The notes: a model not told the origin generated them from the letters alone. 64,000 nucleotides of DNA from Massilia sp. erpn (GCF_024400215.1 NZ_CP053748.1:4526001-4590000), one strand, 5' to 3'; shown: positions 37,401 through 43,219, counted from the first letter of the stretch. Made by a program: numbers and translations.

Positions 37401-40042
37401 TGCTGCAGCTGACCTTCATTGTTGTAGCGGTATTCGCTCAGGCTGCCGTCGCCATCGACCTCGGCGCGCTTGCGGCCCAGGCTGTCATAGAAGGCGTAGC
37501 TGCGGCTGCCGCCGAGCGGCAAGGTCCAGCGCGGACGGCCGTTGCGGTCGTAGCCATAGAAGGTTTCGCTGGCGGTGACGTCGTTGGTACCGCGTTCCTG
37601 AATGCTCAGCAGACGGCCCGACGTGTCGTAGGTGGAAACGGTGCTGTGGCCGCTTGCCAACGTCACGGTGGTTTGCGTGCTCAGGTAAGACTTGCCATTG
37701 ATGCTGCGCATGAGCGGCGTCTCATCGACCACCGTGGAGGTCTTGGGCAAGCCGGGGCGGCGCGTGCTGATCAGGCGGCCCACGCCATCGTAGATATAGC
37801 TGGTGAGGTTGTTGTCGGCGTCAAAGGTTTGCTGCAGCTGGCCGGCTTGGTTGTAGACATAGCGCAAGGCGGACTGGCTGCCATCGGTGACACCGTTGCC
37901 GGCAGTATCGAGTTTGGCGTAGCTGGTGCTGCTGGCCAGCAAGCCGCGCTGGTCGTAGCCGAAGTCGGTGCGCAGCGCCTGCTTTTTCAGATCGGCGCTC
38001 AGGCCATTGGCCCAGGCCGCCAGGTCCGCCTCCTGCGGCGCGCGGGTCATGCTCAGGTTATCCAGCAGGATGGCGGCGTCATTGCCTGCCACGATATTCG
38101 GTCCCGAGGTCGACTCCGCGTTGAAGGTTGGCTGGCTGCCTGGCGCAAACTCGTTGCGCCAGCTGTAGCCGCTGGCGCGTTCGCTGCCTTTCTCGTAGAC
38201 GTACAGGATCGCCATGCCGCTCTGCTCGGTCTCGATTTCCACCACATAGGTGGCGCCGGGCTTGATCGGTCCTAATATCTTTCCGGCCGGGGAAGAGCCT
38301 ATCCAGGAGTTGACCACCAGTCCATAGCCATTGAACGCGATGGACAGCCGGCGCGCACTGGGCGTATTCCAGGAACCGCCGGTCAAGCCTATGCCCAGGG
38401 TTGTGTCGAGCGGCAGCGGTTTGGTGGGCATGGTAGCCTCAAACCGGAAGTTGGTACCCATCGGTTTGGCGCCAAAATAGATGCCGAAATAATCGACAAC
38501 GGGCTGATTGATGGCCGTGAATTTGATGGCGCCATTGCTGGCAACAAGATTGCCCGGTCCGGGCTTGGCATTTAGACCTGCCAGACCATTGCTGAAATCA
38601 TAAGCGGTCATCGGCAGCGTCAAGGACAGCGGCGCCGCATGGGTGATGGTGCTGGTGCGCTGGCCACGCGCGTCGTAGCGCATTTCGGTGACGCGGTTTT
38701 CCGGGCTGACGATGAAGCGCAGGTGGTTCTTGCCGTCGTAGACGTAGCGCGTGGTCTGGGCCTCGCCCGCCAGGGCCGGGCCGGCGGCATCGGGATCGGG
38801 CTGCACATACTTCGTTTCCGTTTGCAGCTGGTTCAGACCGCCAAAGGAACGCTCGATGACATTGCCCTGGGCGTCGCGTTCATAGATGCAGTTGCCGTTG
38901 AAGTCGTAGCGGTAGACCGTTTTATTGCCATTGGCATCGGTATAGGCGGTGACATTGCCGCTGGCGTCGTATTCGAAGCCATTGCTGTTGCCGCCGCCAT
39001 TGAGCGTGTCGGCCTGGCTCAGCGACTTGAGCTGGCCGGCCGCGTCGAAGGTGAAGCTGCGGCTCAGGCCCGTGCTGTCGGTGGCTGATGCCGTTTTCTT
39101 GGCCGGGTCGTACACATAGCGGGTGCTGCGGCCAGCCTCGTCGCTGGTCTGAGCCACCACCCAGTTGGCGCCGATCTGCTGGTATTGGATGGCCAACTGG
39201 GTGCCGTCATGCTGCTCGATCAGGGCCACGCGCTTGCTGTCGCCGTCGTAGCTGTAGCGGGTCCAGACGATCCTGTCGTCGGCAATGTGGTTGTTTTCCG
39301 GCGACAGGTCGGTGCTGACTTTGCTCAGGCGGTTGGCGTTGTCGTATTCATAGCGCACCCGGGTCTGGGCCACGGCCACGCCCTGGGCATTGGTGAAGCG
39401 GGTTTCGATCTCGCCCAGGTTGTTGCCGCTGTATTTGAGCACGGTCGAACCGCCGCTGCTGTCGTCGATCTGGCTCAGCAGGCCGTTGGCGTTGTAAGCA
39501 TAGTTCAGGCTGTTGCCATCGAGGTCGCGCGAGCCGATCAGACGGCCGCCATTGTTGGCGTCATAGATCTCGGTGACGCGCGTGCTGCCCGAAGTCCAGC
39601 GCCACTGGGCGCTGGCGCTGTCGTAGCTCAGGCTGTCGTAGGCTCCGGCGCCATCGCTGCTGCGGTAGGTCTGGGTCGTGCGGTCGTAGGCGAAAACGGT
39701 GATGGCGCCGTCGCCGCCAACGCGGCTGATGGTGCTCTTTTCCGTGTTCAGGGTGCCATCCAGGTTGCCGACGCTGCGCGACAGGCTGAGTTTCCAGTTA
39801 TCGCCGTTATCGTCGTTGAACTGGCCCTGGGAATTGTAGGTGCGGATCAGCGACTGGCCGAGGCCGGTGGCGGCGAGGAATTCATCCTGGTGCTGCAGTA
39901 CCAGATTGCCGGTGGCGGCATTGACGTAGATATTATCGCCATTCCTGCCCAGCTGGGCGGCGCCAAACTGGCCGCGCTGGCCCAGGGTTGCCGCCGTGCT
40001 GTTGACCAGGCCCAGACCATTACCGCCGACAATCGCTACCAT
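22403..40042 (-). CDS. Giant Rhs/YD-repeat toxin with lectin-like insert, DUF4214 array, LysM and DHIPS-type nuclease-like tip
   Basis: A 5879-residue paralogue of the first giant Rhs. It begins MVAIVGGNGLG, with no signal peptide or PAAR domain. YD repeats run to about residue 2780 and are interrupted at about 467-664 by a beta-rich insert. Next come a beta-rich linker, about eight DUF4214-type units (about 2890-4490) with coiled coils (for example QQQQDLASKKAELDQLTKTL), a second YD block, LysM (about 5190-5240), a hydrophobic Gly/Ala segment and a unique tip from about 5470. The tip ends with GLQVDHIPSHAS, a later LQHTSASRTYGGRN and a helical end, a Asp/His-rich pattern suggestive of a nuclease toxin, family not certain. 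AAGGA five bases before the ATG supports the start. The overlapping immunity gene follows. Confidence 0.85.
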   Translation of the reverse strand: MVAIVGGNGLGLVNSTAATLGQRGQFGAAQLGRNGDNIYVNAATGNLVLQHQDEFLAATGLGQSLIRTYNSQGQFNDDNGDNWKLSLSRSVGNLDGTLNTEKSTISRVGGDGAITVFAYDRTTQTYRSSDGAGAYDSLSYDSASAQWRWTSGSTRVTEIYDANNGGRLIGSRDLDGNSLNYAYNANGLLSQIDDSSGGSTVLKYSGNNLGEIETRFTNAQGVAVAQTRVRYEYDNANRLSKVSTDLSPENNHIADDRIVWTRYSYDGDSKRVALIEQHDGTQLAIQYQQIGANWVVAQTSDEAGRSTRYVYDPAKKTASATDSTGLSRSFTFDAAGQLKSLSQADTLNGGGNSNGFEYDASGNVTAYTDANGNKTVYRYDFNGNCIYERDAQGNVIERSFGGLNQLQTETKYVQPDPDAAGPALAGEAQTTRYVYDGKNHLRFIVSPENRVTEMRYDARGQRTSTITHAAPLSLTLPMTAYDFSNGLAGLNAKPGPGNLVASNGAIKFTAINQPVVDYFGIYFGAKPMGTNFRFEATMPTKPLPLDTTLGIGLTGGSWNTPSARRLSIAFNGYGLVVNSWIGSSPAGKILGPIKPGATYVVEIETEQSGMAILYVYEKGSERASGYSWRNEFAPGSQPTFNAESTSGPNIVAGNDAAILLDNLSMTRAPQEADLAAWANGLSADLKKQALRTDFGYDQRGLLASSTSYAKLDTAGNGVTDGSQSALRYVYNQAGQLQQTFDADNNLTSYIYDGVGRLISTRRPGLPKTSTVVDETPLMRSINGKSYLSTQTTVTLASGHSTVSTYDTSGRLLSIQERGTNDVTASETFYGYDRNGRPRWTLPLGGSRSYAFYDSLGRKRAEVDGDGSLSEYRYNNEGQLQQLIRYAKAVDIGQLAAGKGRTDEALELADLPLTPGAGDEIEYRAYDAAGRLVKSVDAAGYLTETRYDGQSRIVATVRYAARVSVDNPNALPSAATSATDRTSRLFYDKDGKLQGTLDADGYLTEHKYDNTGRLVETASYATPTTAALRASGSFSALLPGGAAIRTYQVYDGKGQLIASIDGQGYLTRLAYNANGQLSSKTRYAKEAGYTPGSDLDKLAQGAGEAQTSSYDYNALNQLKSETAPDGTVTRYVYDLDGQRSATLVAPGATDERSQLRRFDAFGRLVAELSAEGAAKYPATGAQEEVEAIWQQYSTQFSYDAQGRRRMMVDAAGNRTLYYYDRDGRLSHSINAAGEVEARSYNAQNRLERTTAYATRIDSARLQPLSGGNEADIRELVASLASASDTVVRYAYDARGLLTSQTDAEGFVTILHYDAFGQLDLRTTQIDKSGKSVTETLAYDRRGQLTDTVSDSDVAKLAVHTDYDAFGRPEKRRDANGNVTSFGYDKLGRQVSVQLPLGPATTATYDAFDRVLTQTDANGLTTRTEYNTQQRSITLTTPEGVKKVVRNNRYGQQVELIDGNNNTTTFEYDRNGKLLKTVNALKEEVKNAYDQAGRLWQSTDANGTVTEFAYDAANRVLSKTVDVNGPLKLSTKYSYDALGQVQTVTDPRGVVTRNAYDRKGQLKSVIVDDNGAKLETKFEYDGRGKTLSVTDPAGRVTAYEYDNLGRRTAEVLDPKPRNPQGMNLRTEYEYDGNGNVIGRKDANGAITRFSYDANQRLSAKIDGAGAVTRYEFDAAGHVTRTTSHAAALTLDELTAKLPQPRSTASDTAWLLQQVKSDAVKDRVTYLVYDKNGRLKLQIDGAGGVTRLVSDGNSNVIERQSYAKAIATAQLGAAPSEADIVLQESPADRRLINIYDAANRLTATATAISKDGGSTQWALVQNEYDSNGNLIGRRALATAYGKNSPQAPSAKEIDDFAQQNRSDRDAAQRYAYDNANRQIVVAKALGTDANGVVQWAATAQDYDRAGNLITRTEFTSALSAGKLPANADAKAYRAWLLSASESENDRITRFGYDGANRQTISVDAMGAITRLQLDGSGNVVKRFSYADVPTGYSRKAGAEEILALKKENPGSDRIEHKQYDAGNRLRFTQDSLGYIKQLRYDAMGRVLDTIEYRDFAAMTDDIGAAAKAQENTNPRITSYTYDANGNVLSLTDAMNAKESYVYDALGNKTSFTNKLGKTWLYTYDNMGRLKLETTPEVLAYDSNGLLLSKYDLGHPTMQSLKTQLEYDALGNLLFRREGYESPVMRQTEYRYDAAGHQIQIIRPSTRIYDAAADQQQGFKSLDVTEKDSGSLISTVSYDVLGNAVANKDVGGEMSYKLYDAAGRVRYEVDAKGYVTAYERDAFGAVVLMTRYANPVTVPNTRLASLSPSELGRQLSPDSAQDRTLETRYDRLGRVRQTLEPTRFIYDPAALGSPYLTAAKTTVLEYTAFGEIRKRSVYGLDQGRAVTEAAVTLYYFNKRGEKSGEVAVLSDKPGDRRGYLTTYRYDVAGNLESQTEYSGAYGDWKEDDYGTFTADSPKDRKTIYTYDDLNRRRSETKANVTVAKNNGDADSTLVNLKTEYTYDAVGNQRSITDALQGQTFYYYDALGRQSAIVKTLKPGASDVVNGGDLLTEFARDLHGNTVLTIEYADGPKAGSVSEQTYLATSATNERNRMTANRYDANGLLVETMDAVQFMGQRGSTHISYDVYGRVAKSWRAVSNGDKKESSYEITRYDTLGRISEVQTPGSQNIFNNTSTPYTRKTSSYNAFGDVTSTGYAIGDGAATEISYAKYDRAGNAWLSNGKDGVDKVAFYDAFGQATAVFQSTSTDAAILSRLQRPEDVLSLEKLVRTNTRYDRLGHVVDRRQAGDLRLMVLQLVDGKWLRLPLASGESAKDSLLVLGDSSTIGEGKSLFMHYRAVGNPDWIMAEFPRLQVVDGNPVFNTRGMAPGQYEYKVFTQVAGQPLIDRESGTMTLAADPAVDPTREIVMLYMLVFGRAPDIDGLRFWLGAYSKGYRRDEILQHMLVSDEARGRFKDMSAAKIIETIYQSAFNYSDAQLIEKQGEIGNWVSRYVRATAPADQRGTILADLLGSTLAKRDATSQLVEIRSLALSNFIQNGGSDPAVARELIAAAALRPATVANEAIQRGRLEGSQVQLIRLYLSIFGRAPDKGGFDAWLKVMLDGVKAEAVAEEMLRSPEAMQPWMQPVAGLTAEQYREQLITRTYDNILGRKVSADELSSWLAKMSGPAGLTRGQFIVQLAGTIAEYRGNDAASINDRTILSNKLALAYTASVTLGGTLDSDAAAALLKDVKVGSDVSEAVKQAIQDMTVKAAATKQALQAATTAAGSAVMEDQWRTLTRMYFMFTQRPIDKSGLAFYQNFYQNCQKTDPKDGWTQTATFLMNDPAEPKEVLGNWQALSNGDFVALMYRNALGYTPTSAGIAAEMATFSQDLKNGKSRFEVAAAIAMYMLSSPLLQRNDQTDHAMLDNRTTMALAMTQVLDLSDKTVRQEVMQKVSASDLTAATGYAYAAYLNVLQSRLVTTQNAARTGLSVAQLMDLASKATLDANSLNNLPKESVAFRRLQLTQLYVALLQRGGANPIDAKGLEFHLSNAGALSLEQSAQFLVTSKEWNDLHPPLGDRAFVETVCKGFVSSLSGIPEAKLQEWTNMAGAGGSTPRGNAVAGILRYIMEYSEFQPKDANSLSLMQARAGFLQKVANAFVVLDNETKGIVQQQQQDLASKKAELDQLTKTLRELEEAKRNLEAQAKPAIDRAQAAIAAASTANGKKVVGKLGALQLYVLLNNRSDSRLVEPWEVILFDRPSNTISLAKAAEFILNDNEAKTTGGFPATDSPQQFAEKIYNRLFGRSPTPEELAKALAQLGTGTNFELRGQLVAELLERQNRFEETSIRGMEYKKAFDTQVAGLMDRLVRRQEGIIRDKNAELQNLIQNGRSIDEAISASQQRLNTAYSEINSLGSKVADARWLLTSPDALSKAAKIYAALRDKVTFGEIIFHAQHFANRDEVTHTKDMIAAILQDDKYPSDNSAFVDTAYQAIFKRHAEPNNFYVGMLNAGKTNKVDVVYALIGDTEGIRNWSNEKSIIENSMRQEARDYIDRYNAAQYTVSNEPANIERLRQGKTRNEISVNEKYAEINDSNTHLNTFNVANKASQDILNANKVQTDVVSAKVKFAETQAKLKPAQDAFDELKKYAARFQASADAGSDIQKATSAIAAATAKQAATASQNFTNADALAAQRIVHVYLGVLNKGPSVSELQYWLEQAKIGSIGLDKALLRLADSLMTGPEAQKRNLFPAGMSNLDFVKQIYINGLDRSDFAGDTGPAAWANLLQNGASRAQLVLNITEGALKSFTSDGLKLNNKTSVILEKLANAKVADEDAKAPLTLAINEVNNAAAKADAAGQQQLNGSPAAQLVVRIVQSYLILFKRQPDPFGMRFYFQNMSAANRTDQAFLLEYLLKSNEAAALYPSTMTNEDFIHQLFRNAMSRSATPDELAKYMGQLQQDKRENVIVKIINDMLQPNPKDLAQHISRSVFADKIAAALSKTQFDFENYGKSLQSAIDLAQKALTNGVNTPSAPMTPMIGTSISGSRVEFGSDQYKVDRWGNVLEAADLRDSTYKISYSYDHNNQLLAKSHNAISPSSAPGVQNHYDAVGRLVATRDANGNVNKMAYNSNGYQIAETHADGGEVIYEVDKFGLRTSVQTSRAPKEYVKTTYVYDQLGRQLSSTSDEVRMYFWDGRSTSANGLMGRQLELYAYDELGRRTSAVKTALPNDQANFGQKFIDPNMNATTRLRYDLSGNVIETTDAAGRSTQFVYDALNRKIAERGPNLRGKTWAYDAQGRLQNHTDLGGNLTTYKYNASNQLVSAKGEYKNEFGGFDRQELKYAYEDHTGQLSQIEDTNLGQISSYTYDALGNRISEKVKTKNGVYIQNQILHYDWQNRLEAVNATLQDSHYQITYKYDLNGNKTGEKTIFNTTLDTKKTISAAYKYDNMNRQTQVSGNIEVIQGTQSRPTEIQSKDKFYKWNEEEVALPWENATNTLIATHDFEYDQQGNRTRDNQENYDYDALGRLSTITVGNTITGSRQYDTAGRVISSHGGGEIRLNAYDISGRLEKQRVVDGNSYTTRNDITYKYFVNGELETYALYNGGGDLLQTTNNDYKLAREGYLLASTTVRNHGTNNNSKTSVLSYDVNGNLSSTIVDNVIRNFTNDSNGRVLEKVELKSGVATSVSRTLIVNGEVRGSNDSNYETFSSVYESLTGSSATEANPSAYVVQKDGETLASVAKAVWGNERLWYLIAQANGLNGSETLKAGQPLTIPQKASAIYNDATTFKPYDAAELVGNTTPELALPPPPSKGKKCGGLGQIVMIVVAVVVTYLTAGAATAAFGQIMGAAVSAAAGSVASQAVGMAIGAQDSFSWKGVALAAVSAGATQGVTSMVGGSWLGGTSWQATAARAMVSNAVGQGIGNITGLQDGFNWRSVVVAGVGAAVSSSMNEELGLTKNGQAVEGLDSGAKLFRQTMSGMVSSTATAIARGGKISVTQIATDAFGNALGNTLVENMKESAANRHLIKALDKTGTPYALDVDGKPMADPGFRASFNFVQGSAQSGAALDEIMLAKSALANGLSRLDNAPGDLSEDALRNRTANALAAQVDTVEGRSLDLLPTDSAEVRLRSNYIEYVTSSVLGPKGTSIIGNTIAGGVTLMTEFADFYNEHTFAATAAYHGVRGVLSGGPVKTVVLEIAKVGVESVARDVTGAIANVAEVQMREHVTDYAKRKGWEFDVTAFGQNITVGPEKFGEAAGKLAGGVVESILGKGVDAFANRGTAIANIVQPGQVGRYGDLSKLSRKDGLQVDHIPSHASNVLAEEMRLKRPLTVSERKTLKNDGWAVVVSDLQHTSASRTYGGRNNPAIQYEDALAPARAVKLDMVKHADYLRSVGKSEFEIRQIVRELTDQRSLLRVK
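26560..31360 (-). other. DUF4214 repeat array inside the second giant Rhs
   Basis: Roughly residues 2890-4490 of the protein. Eight motif pairs can be followed, including EIVMLYMLVFGRAPDIDGLR, QLIRLYLSIFGRAPDKGG, QLTQLYVALLQR, RIVHVYLGVLNKGP and RIVQSYLILFKRQPDPFG, each followed about 100 residues later by a FxxxxYxxxxxR motif. Long charged or polar coiled coils separate some units. Within it, 27780-28220 is visibly AT-richer and its units are the most degenerate. Confidence 0.75.
38050..38640 (-). other. Beta-rich (jelly-roll/lectin-like) domain inserted between YD repeats
   Basis: Residues about 467-664 of the second giant Rhs. The insert opens with PMTAYDFSNGLAGLNAKPG and closes with DAAILLDNLSMTRAP, a start and end typical of LamG/concanavalin-like jelly rolls that describe an object's surface strands. 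The corresponding place in the first giant Rhs has only a short loop (SYSASADPAMIVSEEALSNW). The function is unknown. Carbohydrate binding is a guess from the fold-like pattern. Confidence 0.55.
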
Positions 40043-40135
40043 AGCATTCCTTCTGTTGATTAGTTAGTAATGCCACTCCTCGCGGAAATGGCAGGCGCCG
40101 GCGTTTCTTTGGCCAAGCGCTCTATTCAAAAGAAG

Positions 40136-40162
40136 GTATCCAGGGATTTTCGGAAAAGTTTA
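40136..40162 (-). promoter_or_regulatory. Conserved promoter-like element upstream of second giant rhs
   Basis: The minus strand carries TAAACTTTTC, 11 bases, then GGATAC, about 95 bases before the start codon. It aligns base for base with the element at 21622-21648, with several extra matches in the spacer and flanks, while the surrounding non-coding sequence is otherwise different. Conservation at the same spacing in two paralogous leaders supports a shared promoter or regulator site. Confidence 0.5.
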
Positions 40163-40245
40163 GGGATTTTTCAGTTTTTTTTTGGCGAAAAAATGCGGTC
40201 CGCTCGAGCAGCTGAATTCCTTTGGGAGCGAGGTGGATGGCACAG

Positions 40246-40275
40246 GTAAAAAAACAGCCCGCGAGGGGCTGTTTT
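40246..40275 (-). terminator. Rho-independent terminator of the ABC exporter-DUF1854 operon
   Basis: AACAGCCC (40253-40260), a 5-base loop and GGGCTGTT (40266-40273) form a perfect stem. On the minus strand the stem is followed by a run of seven T (40248-40254). It lies 20 bases after the DUF1854 stop codon. Confidence 0.9.
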
Positions 40276-40293
40276 GGGGACTTTGGGATGAAC

Positions 40294-40764
40294 TTACAGG
40301 AAGCGGTCGAGAATCTTCTTGCTATGCCGGTCCAGTTCCCACTGGTTGCGGATCAGGAAGTGGATGCCATGCGTGTCCGACACCAGCAGCGCATCGCGGC
40401 CGATGCGGCGGATGTCTTCTTCGCCGCGCAGCACGAAGTCGGTTTCGCCGCGGTCGGTGGCCACGGTCCAGGTGCAGGGCGTGGCGAAGCTGGTCACGTC
40501 GATAATACGGCTGATCTCGGGCATGAATTCGCGGCCGCCCAATTCCTCAGCCACCATGGCGGCGTAATCGGCGGGCAGGTCTTCCAGCCGTTCGATCCAG
40601 ACCACTTCCTTGCCGTCGGTGTTGACCAGGGCCAGGCCGTCGAGCGGGGCCTGGATGGGGAAGGCGCGCACCGGCGACACATGTTCGTGCAGCACGCCGT
40701 CAGCCGTGGTCAGGTTGAGGCGGCCGAAGCTGTCGCGCGCGAGTTTGAAATCAATTGTCGTCAT
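40294..40764 (-). CDS. Cyanophycin-associated DUF1854 family protein
   Basis: A cytoplasmic protein of 156 residues starting MTTIDFKLARDSFGRL. It contains the DUF1854 signatures HEHVSPVRAFPI (residues about 26-37), a DGLALVNTDGKEVVWIERLEDLP stretch split over about residues 42-64, and a C-terminal FLIRNQWELDRHSKK. Proteins of this family are regularly encoded beside cyanophycin synthetase genes with the ABC transporter found here. Their biochemical role is not established. The start at 40764 lies 14 bases inside the 3' end of the ABC gene. A longer reading from 40800 is possible but would overlap more and lacks the conserved start. A strong terminator follows. Confidence 0.85.
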   Translation of the reverse strand: MTTIDFKLARDSFGRLNLTTADGVLHEHVSPVRAFPIQAPLDGLALVNTDGKEVVWIERLEDLPADYAAMVAEELGGREFMPEISRIIDVTSFATPCTWTVATDRGETDFVLRGEEDIRRIGRDALLVSDTHGIHFLIRNQWELDRHSKKILDRFL

Positions 40765-43036
40765 AGCGTTTCTTTGCAGTGTCATCCAGATCGGTGTCAA
40801 CGTTACGGGCCTGGGCCTGGTACAGGCGGTAGTAGGCGCCTTCCTTGGCCATCAGCTCGTCGTGCGGGCCTTCTTCCACCACCTTGCCGCGGTCCATCAC
40901 CACCAGGCGATTGGCGCGCTGCAGCGTGGACAGGCGGTGGGCGATGGCGATGGTGGTGCGGCCGGCCACCAGATTGTCCAGCGCCTTCTGGATTTCTTTT
41001 TCGGTTTCCGAGTCGACCGAGGCGGTGGCCTCGTCCAGGATCAGGATGCGCGGGTCGATCAGCAGGGCGCGCGCAATCGAGATGCGCTGGCGTTCGCCGC
41101 CGGACAGGCCTTGTCCGCGTTCGCCCACCATCGAGTCGTAGCCCTGCGGCAGGCGCAGGATGAATTCGTGGGCGTGGGCGGCGCGGGCGGCGGCGATGAT
41201 CTCGGCGCGCGTGGCTTCCGGCTTGCCGTAGGCGATGTTCTCGGCGATGGTGCCGAAGAAGAGGAAGGGCTCCTGCAGCACCAGGCCGATATTGCGGCGG
41301 TAGTCGGAGACGGCGAAGGAGCGGATGTCTTTCCCGTCCAGCAGGATCGCGCCTTCAGCCACGTCGTAGAAGCGGCAGATCAGATTGACCAGGGTCGATT
41401 TGCCCGAGCCGCTGTGGCCCACCAGGCCGATCATCTCGCCGGCCTTGATGTCGAGCGACACGCCGCGGTTGACGGCGCGGTTGCCGTAGCGGAAGCCCAC
41501 TTCGCGCAGGGTGATATTGCCTTCCACCTTTTCCAGCTTGGCCGGATTGACCGGTTCCGGCACGCTCGACACGTGGTCCAGAATGTCGAAGATGCGCTTG
41601 GCGGCCGACGCCGATTTCTGCGTCACCGAGACGATGCGGCTCATGGAATCCAGACGGCCGTAGAAGCGCGTGCTGTAGGTCACGAAGGCGGTCAGCACGC
41701 CGACGGTGATGTGCGATTTCGATACCTGCCAGATGCCGAACACCCAGATCACCAGAATCCCCAGCTCGGTCAGGAAGGAGACGGTGGGCGAGAACAGCGA
41801 CCACACCTTGTTCAGGCGGTCGTTGACGGCCAGATTGTGCTTGTTGGCGGTGCGGAAGCGGTTCGCTTCGCGCGCTTCCTGGGCGAAGGCTTTCACCACG
41901 CGGATGCCGGGGATGGTGTCGGCCAGGACATTGGTCACTTCGCCCCAGACGCGGTCGATCTTTTCGAAGCCGGTGCGCAGGCGGTCGCGCACCAGGTGGA
42001 TCAGCCAGGCGATGAAGGGCAGGGGCGCCAGCGTGACGATGGCCAGCCAGGGATCGATGGTGAACAGGATCACGCCCGTCATGATGATCATCAGGCAGTC
42101 GGAGGCGAAGTCCAGCAAGTGCAGCGAGAGGAAGACGCAGATGCGGTCGCTCTCGCTGCCGATGCGCGACATCAGGTCGCCGGTGCGCTTGCCGCCGAAG
42201 TATTCGAGCGAGAGGCGCAGCAGGTGTTCATAGGTGGTGGTGCGCAGGTCGGCGCCGATGCGTTCGGAGACCAGGGCCAGCACATAGGTCTTGCCCCAGC
42301 CCAGCACCCAGGCCAGAACGGCGGACGCGGTCAGGCCGGACATGTAGAGGAAGACCAGATGGGTATCGACCGGTTTGCCGTTTTGATAAGGGATCAGCAC
42401 ATTGTCCATCAGCGGCATGCTGAGGTAGGGCGGAATCATGTGCGCGCCGGTTGAGGCCAGCATCAGCAGGAAGCCGGCCAGCAGCGGCCAGCGATAAGGC
42501 TTGGCAAAACGCCACAGGCGGAACAGGGTCCAGGTCGAGGGCGGCGTGTGGACCACCTTGGTGCAGATCGGGCATTCTTCCTGGTCCGGCTCGAGCGGCG
42601 CCTTGCAGGTAGGGCAGGCATGCTCTTCCTCGCGCACCAGGGGCTGGCCGGACAGGTGGCTGTCCAGCACCGGCGCGAAGAATTCGCTCAGGCGCAGCGC
42701 CTGCAGGTTCTGGCCCAGCGTGAAACGCCAGGCGCCCAGGCGGCCTTGTTCATCGAATAACTCCAGGTGGCCGACGCCCGCGTGGTCGTGCAATTTTAGA
42801 GACATTCCACGACGATAAGCCCATTGCTGCCATACCGTTTGCCCCGGTGCGCGTGCCATAATGCGGCGCTCCGTGAGCAGGACGATACCTTTGGCGAAAT
42901 GTAATTTGGCGTCGAGGTCAACCTCCAGCGCACTCAAAACGTTTTCCCCGGTGGAAAGCTGGTTTTGCACCTCGGAGCGCCACACTTCAGGCAGTTCTGT
43001 GCGGCTGGATTCAAGGGCAAGCTGGGTTTTTATCAT
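40751..43036 (-). CDS. Cyanophycin-associated ABC transporter (fused membrane and ATPase domains)
   Basis: A 761-residue half-transporter of exporter type. Residues 1-140 form a soluble domain, followed by a four-cysteine zinc-ribbon (CPTCKAPLEPDQEECPIC, 141-158) and six membrane helices from about 184. The nucleotide-binding domain has Walker A GHSGSGKST (about 538), signature LSGGERQR (about 642), Walker B ILILDEA and the H-loop AHRLS. This architecture, with the N-terminal domain and zinc ribbon, is the one found next to cphA in betaproteobacteria, so a link to cyanophycin or its dipeptide is likely. The substrate is unproven. The start MIKTQL is preferred over one 13 codons earlier. The gene is divergent from the synthetases and overlaps the DUF1854 gene. 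Confidence 0.88.
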   Translation of the reverse strand: MIKTQLALESSRTELPEVWRSEVQNQLSTGENVLSALEVDLDAKLHFAKGIVLLTERRIMARAPGQTVWQQWAYRRGMSLKLHDHAGVGHLELFDEQGRLGAWRFTLGQNLQALRLSEFFAPVLDSHLSGQPLVREEEHACPTCKAPLEPDQEECPICTKVVHTPPSTWTLFRLWRFAKPYRWPLLAGFLLMLASTGAHMIPPYLSMPLMDNVLIPYQNGKPVDTHLVFLYMSGLTASAVLAWVLGWGKTYVLALVSERIGADLRTTTYEHLLRLSLEYFGGKRTGDLMSRIGSESDRICVFLSLHLLDFASDCLMIIMTGVILFTIDPWLAIVTLAPLPFIAWLIHLVRDRLRTGFEKIDRVWGEVTNVLADTIPGIRVVKAFAQEAREANRFRTANKHNLAVNDRLNKVWSLFSPTVSFLTELGILVIWVFGIWQVSKSHITVGVLTAFVTYSTRFYGRLDSMSRIVSVTQKSASAAKRIFDILDHVSSVPEPVNPAKLEKVEGNITLREVGFRYGNRAVNRGVSLDIKAGEMIGLVGHSGSGKSTLVNLICRFYDVAEGAILLDGKDIRSFAVSDYRRNIGLVLQEPFLFFGTIAENIAYGKPEATRAEIIAAARAAHAHEFILRLPQGYDSMVGERGQGLSGGERQRISIARALLIDPRILILDEATASVDSETEKEIQKALDNLVAGRTTIAIAHRLSTLQRANRLVVMDRGKVVEEGPHDELMAKEGAYYRLYQAQARNVDTDLDDTAKKRYDDN

Positions 43037-43219
43037 TGTGCAACATACTCCAGGGCGGTCCTTGCAAACTGGCAAGGATGGCGAAACAGTGGGAAAATAT
43101 CGGACCGGGCCTTAAAAAGCGAAACGCTAACACGAGTAGCAATAGCGGCGGAAGGTAGCTGTTATTTACGGTATTCTGTCAGCTATGCATCATTAGACTT
43201 AGAAGAGGGCGGCCTGCTT

